Under the pieces are notes generated by a model that was not told the DNA's origin, made no database searches, and saw only the letters and a program-made list of their open reading frames with translations. From Adiantum capillus-veneris (lineage: Eukaryota; Streptophyta; Polypodiopsida; Polypodiales; Pteridaceae), in assembly GCA_014529385.2 (NCBI GenBank), contig CM043964.1, positions 4,208,997 to 4,272,996 on the forward strand: a DNA stretch of 64,000 bases, in the 5' to 3' direction. The position numbers and the translations under genes were made by a program. Positions 20,285 through 30,215 of this stretch are shown piece by piece (positions within the stretch are counted from its first letter, which is position 1; the number at the start of each line of letters is the position of its first letter).

Positions 20285-20602
20285 TCAGGAGACAAAAAGG
20301 TCTGCAAGGTTGTCCTCTGTTGGCACATGAGCCGAGCTGATCTCTCTTGCTGAGAGTCTCTCACTCACATAGTGGTAATGCACCTCAATGTTCTTTGTGC
20401 GAGCATGAAAAATTGGATTCATTTCAACTGCCAATGGGCTCTGACTGCTAGTGTAGATATTATTGGCAGTGTCATGTCCAACACCCAAATCAGTCATAAC
20501 GCATCTGAGCCATACACACTCAATCGTAGCTATGAAGACTGCCCTGTACTCAGCCTCACAACTAGAAGTGGCCACATTAGGTTGCTTCTTGCTCAATTAT
20601 GA
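20285..20602 (-). pseudogene. Copia RNase H, C-terminal part
   Basis: The protein reads MSKKQPNVATSSCEAEYRAV (the usual KKQ..V..SS.EAEY block with its Glu), then a segment near SSQSPLAVEMNPIFHARTK, and ends with VHYHYV and VPTEDNLADLF, the normal C-terminal signature of copia RNase H. The middle is weakly altered: the residues before SPLA, where a catalytic D is usual (CDN), read YTSS. It continues from RT upstream (20600-21400) with frame changes. Confidence 0.85.
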
Positions 20603-21850
20603 TATACATGAACTGTCAGGCATGAAACAAAAAGCACGTGTGGACACTAGCGTGTCAAAGCAACCAGCCCAATTTGAGTCCAAAAAAGTATGTAAGTCTG
20701 GCGGCAATAATCTCCCCTTGGGATAAAACAAGCCAAGATGTAAAGTGCCACCCAAGTAGTGGAAAATTCTCTTGAAAAACGTATAATTCTTAGACCCTGG
20801 GCTATGCATAAATCGGCTGACCTGTGAGACTACAAATTGAAATATCCGTCCTTGTGTTGCAAACATAAATGAGGCATCCAACAACAGTCTGGTAAAGAGT
20901 GACATCTACAGGATCACCAACATCATAAGGACTCAATTTCAAACGTGTTTCCATGGGAGTGGAAATATTTTTGCAATCTTCAAGTCCAAACTTACATAGC
21001 AATATCTCTATGTTACTTTATGACACAAGGAAATACCACCATCACATTGCTTAAAGGAAATAGGTTTGTAATCTTCAAGTCCAAACTTACATAGCAATGT
21101 CTCTATGTAACTTTCTTGACACAAGGCAATACCACCATCACACTGGTTAAACTATATACCCAAGTAATGATGCAACAGCCCCAAATCTTTGATCTTGAAA
21201 GTAGCATTCAAATCAGCCTTAAATTTAGCAATATGTCTCTCATTTGGTCCAATGATCAGCAAATCATCCACGTAGAGAACCACAATGAGAAATACATCAC
21301 CCTCACGCTTTACATACAATGTGTTTTCTATTGGACTGTTATGAAAGCCTCGTTTGATTAAATGAGTGTTAGCCTTCTTGTACCAAGCACGAGGAGATTG
21401 CTTCAACTCATAAAAGTTACATTTGCACGCCTTATCCTCTTGTCTTTTCTTGACAAATTGCGAGGCTCTGCTACATAAACTTCCTCAAATATGTCACTAT
21501 CCAGTAAAGCAGTAACAATGTCTGATTGATGTACATCCTAGCCAAAATGAGTTGTGAATGCACATAGAAAACGGATAGTAGTCATACAATAAGTGGGAGA
21601 AAAAAGTCACTATTTTTGTTGTGCATAACCCTTTGCAACAAGTCGAGACTTATAACAATCAATTTCAACATCCGGCTTGTGTTTCAACTTGTAAACCAAC
21701 TTTGTACCGATGGCCTTTTTACCAGAAGGCAAATCACATAAAGTCCATGTGTCATTTTCTATAAGTGCATTATAGTTTGATTGGATGGCATCCATCCCGA
21801 ATGTTTTGAATTATGTGCTTCATCAAAAGACAGAGGTTCCTCAACATCAT
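20603..21850 (-). pseudogene. Copia reverse transcriptase
   Basis: RT_2-type blocks are visible on the minus strand: ENDTWTLCDLPSGKKAIGTKLVYKLK (about 21660-21760), then SPRAWYKKANTHLIKRGF (near 21350-21400) and the catalytic VLYVDDLLIIG (near 21250-21285). FKIKDLGLLHHYLGI and the KNISTPMETRLKLSPYD/YQTVVGCLIYV block (20870-20975) follow. The YVDD motif is intact, but the reading moves between frames at about 21150, 21420-21600 and 20870. RT cannot be made from this copy. Confidence 0.85.
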
Positions 21851-22194
21851 GTAAGATAAACACACCCAAAGCATAACTATCTAATGCATAAGATGCATGA
21901 TGAGAGTTTGAATGAGTGTGACTAGACAAAGGTGCATCTGATTTACTATCATGCAATGTATGCACCAGCCATTTTGGCATACCTCTAGCCTGCTCATTTT
22001 TAACCATTTCCTCATCAAGTACATCATGTACATTTGCATCAGTAAAATAGGCTGATCTATAACATTTTCAGAAACCCCCATAGGTTGTACATTTCCCTCA
22101 TTGGAATTTACATTCAAACCTCCACCACTGAAAAGAGGCAACAAAGTGTCATAAATGTTCTGTGAGCTTACATTACTTTCTCTAGTACATGACA

Positions 22195-23276
22195 TCAAGG
22201 ACTAAACAAAATCTTCCACAAACACAACATCTCATGAAACCAGAATACTCTTTTTTTATGGATGATACAATAAGTAACCTTTGCTTTCAGCACTATAGCC
22301 AACAAAAATACATTTGATAGCCTTATCATCCAATTTTTTGAGTTGTGTTTGTGGCACCAAAGCATATGCCAAACAACCAAAACATGCATGTTCTCAATAG
22401 AAGGCTTTCTATCATGCCATGCTTCATATGGAGCCATAAACTACAAAGCTTCTGTAGGGCACCTGTTAAGTACATAAGTGGAACACATGATGGCCTCAAG
22501 CCAAAACAAATGCGGAAAATCTTGACTTTTGACCATACACCGTGTCATTTACGTAAGTGACCTATTTTTTCTCACAGCAACACCATTTTGCTAAGGTGTA
22601 TAAGGCAATTCACATTGATGTTTTATCCCACAACTAGACAGAAATGCAATAAATTCATGAGATATATACTCCCCCCTTTTATTAGAATGGAGGGTGCACA
22701 TAGTACATTTTGACACATTTTCAGCCATAGCCAAAAATTATTTGAAGTACATAAACACTTCTGACTTTTCCTTAAGAGGATACTCCCATGCATGCCTAGA
22801 GTAATCATCAATAAAAGTTACAAAGTAAAGGTAATTTCCCAAGGATGGAGTTTACATGGGCCCACAAACATCACTATGCACAAGTTGTAACCTGTATGTG
22901 GTCCTAATTGAACCATCCTTTAGAAACTTGGAATGCTGCATCTTACCCAAAATACAGCCTTCAAAGACATGTTTGACAAGTGCTTCAAGAGGCGGAAAAG
23001 AAGCAACCATATCAAATTTTTGCAAGCGTAGCAAAATCACAAAATTCACATGACCAAAAAGTGCATGCCAAAGTTTGCATCTGAAATAGCCTTTGAATCC
23101 ACAAGTGCATTTGCAAAATCATGCCAACACTTGTCATACAAAATGAGCTTATATAGCCCACGGAGTAAAATGCTAGATGCACCAATTTCATCACCAAAAC
23201 TGAGATCATGTATTGTATATCTGTCATACACAAACTTGACTACAAGTCCAAGTCTAGCAAGTGCAGATATAGACAA
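22195..23276 (-). pseudogene. Copia integrase
   Basis: The zinc region is partly lost, with HVFEGCILGKMQHSKF near 22910-22970 as the pre-integrase end. The core starts with LVHSDVCGPM (22852-22885), keeping the first Asp, and FVTFIDDYSRHAWEY near 22790-22835. The second acidic position reads LHSNKRGEYIS near 22670-22700, so the expected SD has become SN. The Glu block is out of frame near 22590. The C-terminal part (MAPYEAWHDRKPSIENMHV) is readable at 22370-22437. The Asp-to-Asn change plus frameshifts make it inactive. Confidence 0.82.
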
Positions 23277-24450
23277 AAGATTCTTCTTGATACCAGGTAC
23301 ATAAAGTGCTTTCTATAGCAAGCACAAATTTTTCAACTCCCTGAATGGGATAAGAGGCATTGTTGGCACAAGTGACTAAATTCCCATGAGGGATAGACTC
23401 AAGAGAGGTGAACAAATCATGATGTGAGGTAATGTGCTTTGTAGTACCATTGTCAAAATACCACACATGTGAATCTGCAAAAATTGATATGCATGCATCA
23501 TGGACAACAAGATTATAAGTGCACTCTGCACTAAAACCCCATTCTACATCAACATCAACATCACAATCTCCTCTCACAGAAGACTTAACAATAGTTGCAT
23601 TTGTAGTGAATCCAGCCTCTTTCATTTTAGTGTGTTTGGCCTTCAGCTTAGGACACTGCTTGATCAAGTGATCATTAGCTTTACAATAATGGCGATACAT
23701 CTTCTTTTTTTCCTTATCACCAGAATTTCCAGAAAAATTGTTGCCAACCGAAGCATTAGGAACAATTGTTTTTTCACTCACAAAAGAACCATGAGAAGTG
23801 GCTGCATTACTGTTACCACTTTTTCTTTGAGCAGCAATAAGTCCTATTCAATGTACACTGTCTAGTCCTATTTTTCTGGAAAGTAACTCTTGCAATAGCA
23901 ATGTGCATAATGCATCAAACTTGACAACTTCATGATTTCCTTGGGTCATAAGTCTACAAGTACTAGCAAAAGTCACGTAAGAATCTGGCAAGGAATCAAG
24001 AAGATTATGCACAAGGGAACTTTGTGAAATGAATTATCTTGGAGAAAGAAGTTGCTCATTGATATCCTTGACTCCAGCTCTTAATTTATGTAGCAATGTA
24101 ATTTTTATCTCATTGCAACTTGCATAAAGACCAGCCAGAATATCCCAAGCCTGTTTTGTAGATTTTGTTGAATGAATGTGAGGAGTAATAGTGTGCTTTA
24201 TAGACAATGCAATCAATGCATATGTGTGCTCATCTTTTACATCCCAACGAGCTTGTTCTAGTGTAGGCAAAACAACTCTAACACCAGCCATCCTAGCAGC
24301 AAGACCTGCAATATCCTCAACATCGCCTGTATCCTCAGAACCAAGACATACTTTTACACAAGAACATGTTGCATCATATAATCCCACATAGGGTAATTTT
24401 CCCCATCCAATCTGTCCTCAGCAGCAGCAGCAAACATCTTGAACATGTCT
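23254..24450 (-). pseudogene. Copia gag and protease
   Basis: The N-terminal gag block (DGENYPMWDYMMQH-like, near 24370-24420) and a UBN2-type capsid region (STKQAWDILAGLYAS near 24130-24175) are followed by a damaged zinc knuckle (YRHYCKANDHLIKQCPK, near 23640-23700), where the first Cys has become Tyr. The protease active site reads WYFDNGTTKHIT (near 23430-23465) in place of the usual DSGA-type motif. These changes and the frame breaks show long decay. Confidence 0.82.
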
Positions 24451-24818
24451 GTGTTATTGTTAGCTATGGTAAATGTTGCACCTGATATGTGGAGAAATTA
24501 CCCAAAAAGAGGAGAAGAAAAGCGGGAATAGCACATGCTATATAGCACAAACTGTAGAAGAACATTAGGGACCTATTATGCAAAAAATGGCACTGACAAA
24601 ATTTTTGCACAAAATGATGAAATAGCCTGTGCAGTACTGCTTGTAGTGAAAACGAAGGCCAAAATGATCCCGTATCACAAACCTAAGCTAACTAGGCTCT
24701 TTGAGCTCTCCCGAAAATTTGCTGCCATGCAAACGCTCACCAAAGCTCATAGAAATCAGATAAAGTGAGCAAGCATGTGCTGGAGCTGCTGACGACTAAG
24801 CCTGAGAGGATGCAACCT

Positions 24819-24830
24819 GATCTAATACCA
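24819..24830 (-). promoter_or_regulatory. Initiator-Met-like primer site, decayed
   Basis: On the minus strand TGGTATTAGATC lies one base after the 5' LTR. It matches TGGTATCAGAGC with two transitions. Confidence 0.85.
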
Positions 24831-24831
24831 A

Positions 24832-25036
24832 TGGTTGGAATTACGGTTGCAAAAAACACACACATCTTGGAGAAGACAAAGGAAGCTCAAGAAACACAAC
24901 AGAGAGTGTATTACTTAGTGTGCAATGGAAATATTGATAGCCCTCTAGAATGATGGGTGTATATATAATGCATGGGGAAAAAACCTTCTAGTGAGGGAAA
25001 AACTGCTTGGCGGTCCTTAGTGTGTATATGGTAACA
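24832..25036 (-). repeat. 5' LTR of copia 20000-25036
   Basis: 205 bp, ending GGTAACA before the target duplication GTAGT. A TATATATA stretch near 24960 on the minus strand is a likely TATA box. Confidence 0.9.
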
Positions 25037-25083
25037 GTAGTGATATTTTGAGCAAAGGTCGTAAGTGCTCATCAACGCAATTA
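25037..25083 (+). pseudogene. Decayed gypsy RNase H, second part
   Basis: After the duplicated GTAGT the gypsy reading continues with words resembling AKVVSAHQRNYTT, the usual RNase H end of this family. It then stops at the CACTA terminus. Confidence 0.65.
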
Positions 25084-25230
25084 CACTACAAAAGGTACTT
25101 AATATTAGCGACGCTCGCAGTGCGACACTCAAATGTGAAAACCCACAGCGTCGCTATAGGCGTCGCTATGGGCATCGCTAAGTTATAAGTAACTTAGCGA
25201 CGCTCATAGTGACGCCCATAGTGATGCCGA
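25084..25230 (+). repeat. CACTA terminus with subterminal repeats
   Basis: Six to eight copies of GCGACGC, GCGTCGC or close forms occur in both orientations within about 130 bp. They include an inverted pair CGCTAAGTTA/TAACTTAGCG around 25180-25205. In En/Spm such subterminal repeats bind the element's TNPA-type protein; that role is inferred here. Confidence 0.8.
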
Positions 25231-25424
25231 CAGGGGTTAAAAAATAACCGAGAGCGTCCGAAAACTCGGATCTCAAATCTGAGTTTTCAACGCGCGCTAA
25301 GGTAACCCGCGCTCTCCCTCTCCCTCTCTTTCTTCTCCACATCCACCCACACACACACGAGGAGAGGAAGGAGAGCCAGGTATGCTCCTTTCCTCTCCTC
25401 ACTCTCATGTTCCCTTCCCCTCTT

Positions 25425-25441
25425 TCTCTCTCCCTCTCTCC

Positions 25442-25485
<44 letters not shown>

Positions 25486-25586
25486 TTGTATTTTTGAGAG
25501 AGAGAGGGAGAGAGAGCACATGCATAAACAAAAAAGGCACACACACATGCATAAACAAAAAATGCATACACACACATTGAGAGAGG

Positions 25587-25636
<50 letters not shown>

Positions 25637-25672
25637 ATATAAAACAAAGAGAGAGAGAGAGAGAGAGAAGAA
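25425..25672. repeat. CT, AC and GA microsatellites
   Basis: The parts are (CT)n at about 25425-25462, (AC)n at about 25463-25485 and (GA)n at about 25578-25632 and 25649-25668. The apparent long frames across them are repeat artefacts. Confidence 0.95.
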
Positions 25673-26095
25673 GCAGAAGAAGAGAGTCTTAACGTCATAG
25701 GAAACTATCCCAAGAGACCTTAAAGATCTAGTCGATGAGGAGTTGAACTCAAGACCTGTTATTCATGAGGCAAATGGCATAAACAATCTATCACACTTGG
25801 GTGATAGAAAGGTTATACCATTTTCCTCCTTTTATTGGCGTGCACACACACCCACACACACCCGAGAAGAAGAGAGTTTAATTTAACATCGTAGGAAACT
25901 AATTCAAGAGACCTTAAAGATCTAGCCGATGAGGAGTTGAACTCAAGACCTGTTATTCAAGAGGGAAATGGCATAACCAATCTACCACACTTGGGTGATA
26001 GAAAGGTTATACCATTTTCCTCTTTTTATTGGCACACACACATGAGAAGAAGAGAGTTTTGACGTCGTAGGAAACTATCCCAAGAGACGTTAAAG
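25673..26095 (-). repeat. Tandem repeat of about 185 bp with tRNA-like boxes
   Basis: Two full units and part of a third start at about 25673, 25863 and 26043. On the minus strand each full unit holds a TGGTAGATTGGTTA-like segment (A-box-like) and GGTCTTGAGTTCAACTCCTC (B-box-like) about 33 bases further on, as in a tRNA-derived sequence. No intact tRNA can be folded with certainty. A SINE-like origin is possible. Confidence 0.65.
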
Positions 26096-26330
26096 ATTAG
26101 GTTAGATGTAGACTTATGTTAGATTAGATTTAGGTTTATTTAAGTTAGATTAGATTAGATTTAGGTTTATTTTTAGTTAGATTTATGCTAGATTAGATTT
26201 AGGTTTAGTTACGTTAGATTTACATTTACGTTATATTAGATTAGATTTAGGTTTATTTTGAGTTTAAGATTAAATTAGATCTAGATTTATGTTCGATGGA
26301 CTAGCTTTTTTTAGATTTAGGTTAGATTTT
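26096..26330. repeat. TTAGATTTAGG-type low-complexity array
   Basis: Many irregular copies of TTAGATT and TTTAGGTTTA fill this stretch. The units vary too much to be a telomere array. Confidence 0.8.
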
Positions 26331-26947
26331 AGTGCATGTCAATGAAGGTGCGCTTATGATGGTAAGCATTGTATGAAAAACACTTGCTCATATGAAAAAC
26401 ACTGAAAAAGACTCAGTTTTCCTACATGAGAAAATTTCTTGCAATCACAACCTCGACACTCCATGCGGACCAGCAATTCCATCTGCATGTTTGACTGCTG
26501 CTACCATACAATAATCCGTCATGATCAGCCAATGGAAGAGCAAATTGAGCCTACACAAATATTAGTGATGCAAGATGACGATTCCAAGGGTCTCACACAC
26601 ACGCACACACCACAGCCCGTCAAATCTAGAGTAAGAATTAAGTGCTTCGAGCAGGCATCAGCTACATTGCAAGAATGGCCTACCTGCATGCTACAGACAA
26701 AGATCTAATTTTAAAAGATTTTAAGATGCTGTGAAATGCTACAGCTAGTGAAGAGGCAAAGGGGTTTTGTCCACTACATGCACTATCATGTAGACGTGGG
26801 TGTGTAGATTTCTTGTACCCACAAATATAGGCATTGACCAATAAAGACGAGATTATAACCCGATGGTTCTGATCTCCGTGCACCTCTAGATCGAGGTGTG
26901 CAGGGATTGGACATGACTAGAGAATGTGAGGTAGTTTACGGTGTGAA

Positions 26948-26949
<2 letters not shown>

Positions 26950-27003
<54 letters not shown>
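26950..27003. repeat. (GA)n microsatellite
   Basis: About 26 GA units lie upstream of the transposase start. Confidence 0.95.
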
Positions 27004-27006
<3 letters not shown>

Positions 27007-27055
27007 AAGACAAAGAATTCCAATACAAGATTAAATTTGTTGTCCAGGTTATAAG

Positions 27056-28643
27056 ATGTTTACCCTCATTATGAGTAGTGACGAGGATGTGGGGCCATCC
27101 AACCAAAACACCTATCTCTCAACGAGGATCTTATGTCCTTGTAATCAATGCAAGCATGCTGTGCGACGGACAAGACGCGTTTCTTTGCAGCACATTTGCG
27201 AATTTGGCGAGTTCGATCCATCTATTATAGATCGAGTTGTTGCCAATTATAACTCGTCAGACTTTGACGCTGGCCAACGGGCAACAATCTTGAAACCCAA
27301 TAGACGTGTTCGTAGGTGCTTTGGTCAAGCAGCATATGTGAGGCCACAAGATGTAGCCTCTGACAGCTCGAGGGATGATCATGCATACCACATTCCCAAT
27401 GAGGCAATGTTTGAGTCCGGGATTGATGAAATGATTGAGACGATCATGGATTCACAAAGGCTTATCTATGATGATATGAAAAGTGAAGCCGATACGCCAT
27501 TGTATAATGGAGCACGTGTGTCTAGATTGAAAGCACTCCTAGTTCTTCTCAACATGCAGCCAAAGTTTGGATGGAGTGACACTAGCGTCACAGCGCTTTT
27601 CAGGTGATCTATTACAATTAGTTTACTTTAATAAAACTCTAGATGTATAATGATCTGATAGAGTTTTACACAATTGTATCGTATTTTAATGTTGTTTAGA
27701 TTACTCAAAGAGCACATACTGCCAGCTGATAATGTGATTCCAGATTCCCAAGAGGAAGCAAGAAAGATTTTGTGAAACTTGGGGATGGATTACAATTTGA
27801 TCCACACTTGTCCTAATGACTGCATTCTTTTCAGAGGGGAATACATAGACATGGAGAAGTGTCTGAAATGTGATGCCGAGAGATATGGAGTAGATCTCCA
27901 CGGAACAAAAATTCCGTAGAAGGTTTTGCGATATTTTTATCTGCTTCCTCGCACCAAGAATTTCTTCGAATGTAAGTCCATGGCCGCCCTAGCATCATGG
28001 CATGAGGAGAATAAATCTTCGAATGGCATGCTACAGATTGCTGCAGATTGCGCAACCTAGAAACATATAGATGAAACATGGTTGGATTTTTCCAGGGAAG
28101 CTCAAAATTTGTGCTTAGGCCTGGCTTTGTAAGTCCATTTGTTCAAAGATCAACATCTTACAATGTATGGCCCGTTGTCATTGTCAACTACAACATTCCC
28201 CCATGGTTGACTACGAAGAAGGGGCACCTATGGATAAGCTTGATTGTGCTGAGGCGATATAAAGTGAAGAATATGGATGTGTATCTTCGTCCACTATTGG
28301 AAGAGCTACAACAATTGTGGATTGGCATAGAAGTGGTGGATATGAGTCGACACACAGGTCGACGGAATGCTTTGATCAGAGAATGCTTGATCTTGGACTA
28401 ACAGAATGCTCAGGTGATTTACACTCCTCACTCAAACACTGTAAATCTTGGTTTTTCTCAAGCTTATCTATTATCATGTGTATACATACAGGACTTCAAA
28501 CAAGCGGATACAGAGCATGTGTCACATGTGGACCTAGACTAAATGCACATAGGGTGCCCTCATTGAAGAAGCAAATCTACGAAGGTCATCAAGCGTATCT
28601 TCCAGAGAATCATGTGTTACGCGAGAGACAGAGAGAGAAATGA
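27056..28643 (+). pseudogene. TNP2-like CACTA transposase, broken
   Basis: The first exon (27056-27604) holds a transposase-associated N-terminal zinc-binding region (CPCNQCKH... then HICEFGEF near residues 25-50) and ends at a good splice donor (CAG/GTGATC). The next exon starts after TTGTTTAG at 27701. The Transposase_21 core then reads MDYNLIHTCPNDCILFRGEY (27782-27842), CLKCDAERYG, KVLRYFYLLPRTKNFF, then STSYNVWPVVIVNYNIPPWL and DVYLRPLLEELQQLW (28270-28320). A CVTCGPRL...LKKQIYEGHQAYLPENH block follows at 28520-28615. In-frame stops near 27772, 27917 and 28060 and frame changes show it is not functional. It would cut and rejoin DNA at the CACTA ends. Confidence 0.85.
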
Positions 28644-28645
28644 AA

Positions 28646-29077
28646 TGAAATGTTTACACTATCATTTACTCAAAACAAAACAATTTCCCAAAAAAAAATG
28701 AAATGAAATGTTATATCACCCTTCTTCCAAGGGCCTAGGGGACCAAACTTGGATCCATTCCAATTGTTGGGTACAGAAATAAAATAATGAAAGTGAATGG
28801 GCTCAATTACATTTGATTAGAAAATATTCCTTGGTCCTGTGCTCCCATGCACATCGTCTTACTAGCACCTCTGAGCTCTGCATCCTTCTACACTTTGCGG
28901 GTCACCTCGCAAGTAGGCATGTAGCCTTGTTGAGAGTTTTGTTCTGCGCTCGTACAACCCCTTGCACAAAGCCTTCTACAATCGGCCTTTGCATTGTCCC
29001 TCCCCGGATTGATGAAGGCACACACATCTGAACTTGCCTATTGCTTCAGGAAGTGTAGAGACGAACAAGACTGTGTG
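28646..29077. other. Unassigned stretch between CACTA and LTR element
   Basis: There are two AAATGAAATGAAATG runs (28640-28710). A TGTTGGGTACAG word near 28768 looks like an LTR start, but no partner was found. No protein is recognised. Confidence 0.5.
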
Positions 29078-29328
29078 TGCTACAAATGAAAGGCGTGGTT
29101 GCCCTGCAAAATATCCGAAATAGCATACTACAAACCATAGAGCAGATTAATCGACATATCTGACAACCACATAGACGCATAATCGTGAGATACACGAATA
29201 GAGAGAGATAGAGTGCGAGAGAGAGGAAGAGAACATGCGCAGGCGCACCTTGGAGAGCAGAGTGCTACGCCGGCACGACGAGAGACAAGAGAGGAGAGAT
29301 GAGAAGAGCAATGCAAACACTGGGTACA
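29078..29328 (-). repeat. 3' LTR of the split non-coding element
   Basis: 251 bp; in the element's orientation it starts TGTACCCAGTG and ends TTTGTAGCA. About 240 bp match 49688-49926 with few differences. Confidence 0.9.
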
Positions 29329-29341
29329 ATCTCCCCCCGTG
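29329..29341 (-). promoter_or_regulatory. Polypurine tract of the split element
   Basis: On the minus strand GGGGGGAGAT precedes the TG of the LTR, as in copia elements. Confidence 0.85.
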
Positions 29342-29979
29342 CAAGAGTGACCATTTCCCTCTTGCACGTATTTCATTTATAGATTTCTTAAATGGTCAAA
29401 TTGAGTACAAATTGGCCGGCCGGTCATAAATGGCCAAAGCTCATAAAAGAGCACTTGAATAATAAAATGTACAATGTATATAATTTCATTTTCATAGGCC
29501 TAGCTCGGTCCTAGTCTTTTTTCACCTATCAGCTGCAACAAATAATAAAATATCAATTCCATAACATACCTCTCCGTTGGAAAGCAACTGTCCTCAGTTG
29601 CGAAGATAGAAATCTGCAAATAATACTTGTCAAAAACAATGATTAGAAATCTGTATCAAATAGTAACAAAATTCATAAAATTAGACAATATTTCTTATGC
29701 CTGTCGTCATCCACATACTACCTATTCTAGTGTCCCATACCACTAGAATAAGCAGTATATGTCATACCCTGATGAATCAGGATATCATTGGTCACACTCA
29801 TCATCAATCTCATAATGTCAAGTCGCATAAGCATTGCCGTAATAATCACAAGATACCAAATCCCAATCCAATTCCAATTCCACAATATAAGTCCAAATCC
29901 AAATCACTTTCATTATGTACCCGGGTAACAAAATCGTACCAGTTACAATGGTGGCCAGCCACTACAACATGATTTTGTG
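29342..29979. other. Non-coding interior rich in short inverted repeats
   Basis: Several short perfect inverted repeats occur: TATTCTAGTG/CACTAGAATA (about 29721-29749), CCTGAT/ATCAGG (about 29768-29781), TACCCGGGTA (about 29919-29928) and GTGGC/GCCAC (about 29951-29962). No protein is recognised. Confidence 0.6.
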
Positions 29980-30215
29980 ATTGGTGTTGCCTAAATCGGC
30001 GAATCTACACCAATAAGACGTGCTGCCTAGATCGGCGAATCTGCACTAATGCTGCCTATATCAGCGGATCTGCATTTATCCTTGTGAATAGATCTGCAAT
30101 TTGTCAATGTGCTGCCTAAATCGGCGGATCTGCACAGATAATTGGTGCTGCCTAAATCGGCGAATCTACACCAAGATGAGCATTTACACACTGCCTAAAT
30201 CGGCGAATCTGTGTG
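29980..30215. repeat. Six 19-nt cores, each framed by its own complementary arms
   Basis: The core TGCCTAAATCGGCGAATCT, or a form with one to three changes, occurs at 29988-30006, 30024-30042, 30053-30071, 30113-30131, 30149-30167 and 30192-30210. The bases directly flanking each core pair with each other but differ between copies: ATTGGTGT/ACACCAAT, GTGC/GCAC, AATGC/GCATT, TGTGC/GCACA, TTGGTG/CACCAA (with one mismatch next to the core) and CACAC/GTGTG. Within the core GCC and GGC can also pair. Constant loop and changing paired arms look like selection for a stem-loop in RNA or DNA. A partial seventh copy (GATCTGCA) lies near 30091. I found no copy elsewhere in the window. Confidence 0.88.

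Larger units (their letters stand above)
20000..25036 (-). mobile_element. Decayed Ty1/copia element with perfect target duplication
   Basis: A complete but inactive copia element lies on the minus strand, bounded by LTRs at 20000-20156 and 24832-25036 and a perfect 5-bp duplication GTAGT (19995-19999 and 25037-25041). Gag, protease, integrase, RT and RNase H are recognisable in order, with many stops and frameshifts. It split the older gypsy RNase H region, whose reading resumes at 25037. A partial relative lies at 49937-50443 and 56116-56413. Confidence 0.92.
25084..28645 (+). mobile_element. CACTA (En/Spm) DNA transposon, 3' part missing
   Basis: The left end begins CACTACAAAAGG after TTA (25081-25083, a possible 3-bp target duplication). 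It is followed by a subterminal block of GCGACGC/GCGTCGC words, long simple repeats, a tandem repeat and a TNP2-like transposase (27056-28643). The transposase breaks off near 28640 and I see no right terminus in the window, so the element is truncated. CACTA transposases usually continue for several hundred residues more. Confidence 0.85.

Noticed and set aside
25740-25800. tRNA gene on the minus strand
   Set aside because: A-box-like and B-box-like words are present, but acceptor and anticodon stems do not form clearly.
26096-26330. Interstitial telomere repeats (TTTAGG-like)
   Set aside because: Units vary in length and sequence and never form a clean TTTAGGG series.
27056-27607. Possible host gene with zinc motif
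   Set aside because: The sequence runs on into a TNP2-like transposase, so it is the first exon of the CACTA gene.
28768-28830. LTR start TGTTGGGTACAG
   Set aside because: No second copy, primer site or polypurine tract was found to go with it.
29980-30215. CRISPR-like array (regular core with spacers)
   Set aside because: Spacing is irregular, the flanks of each core pair with each other, and the surroundings are plant LTR-element DNA with no cas genes.
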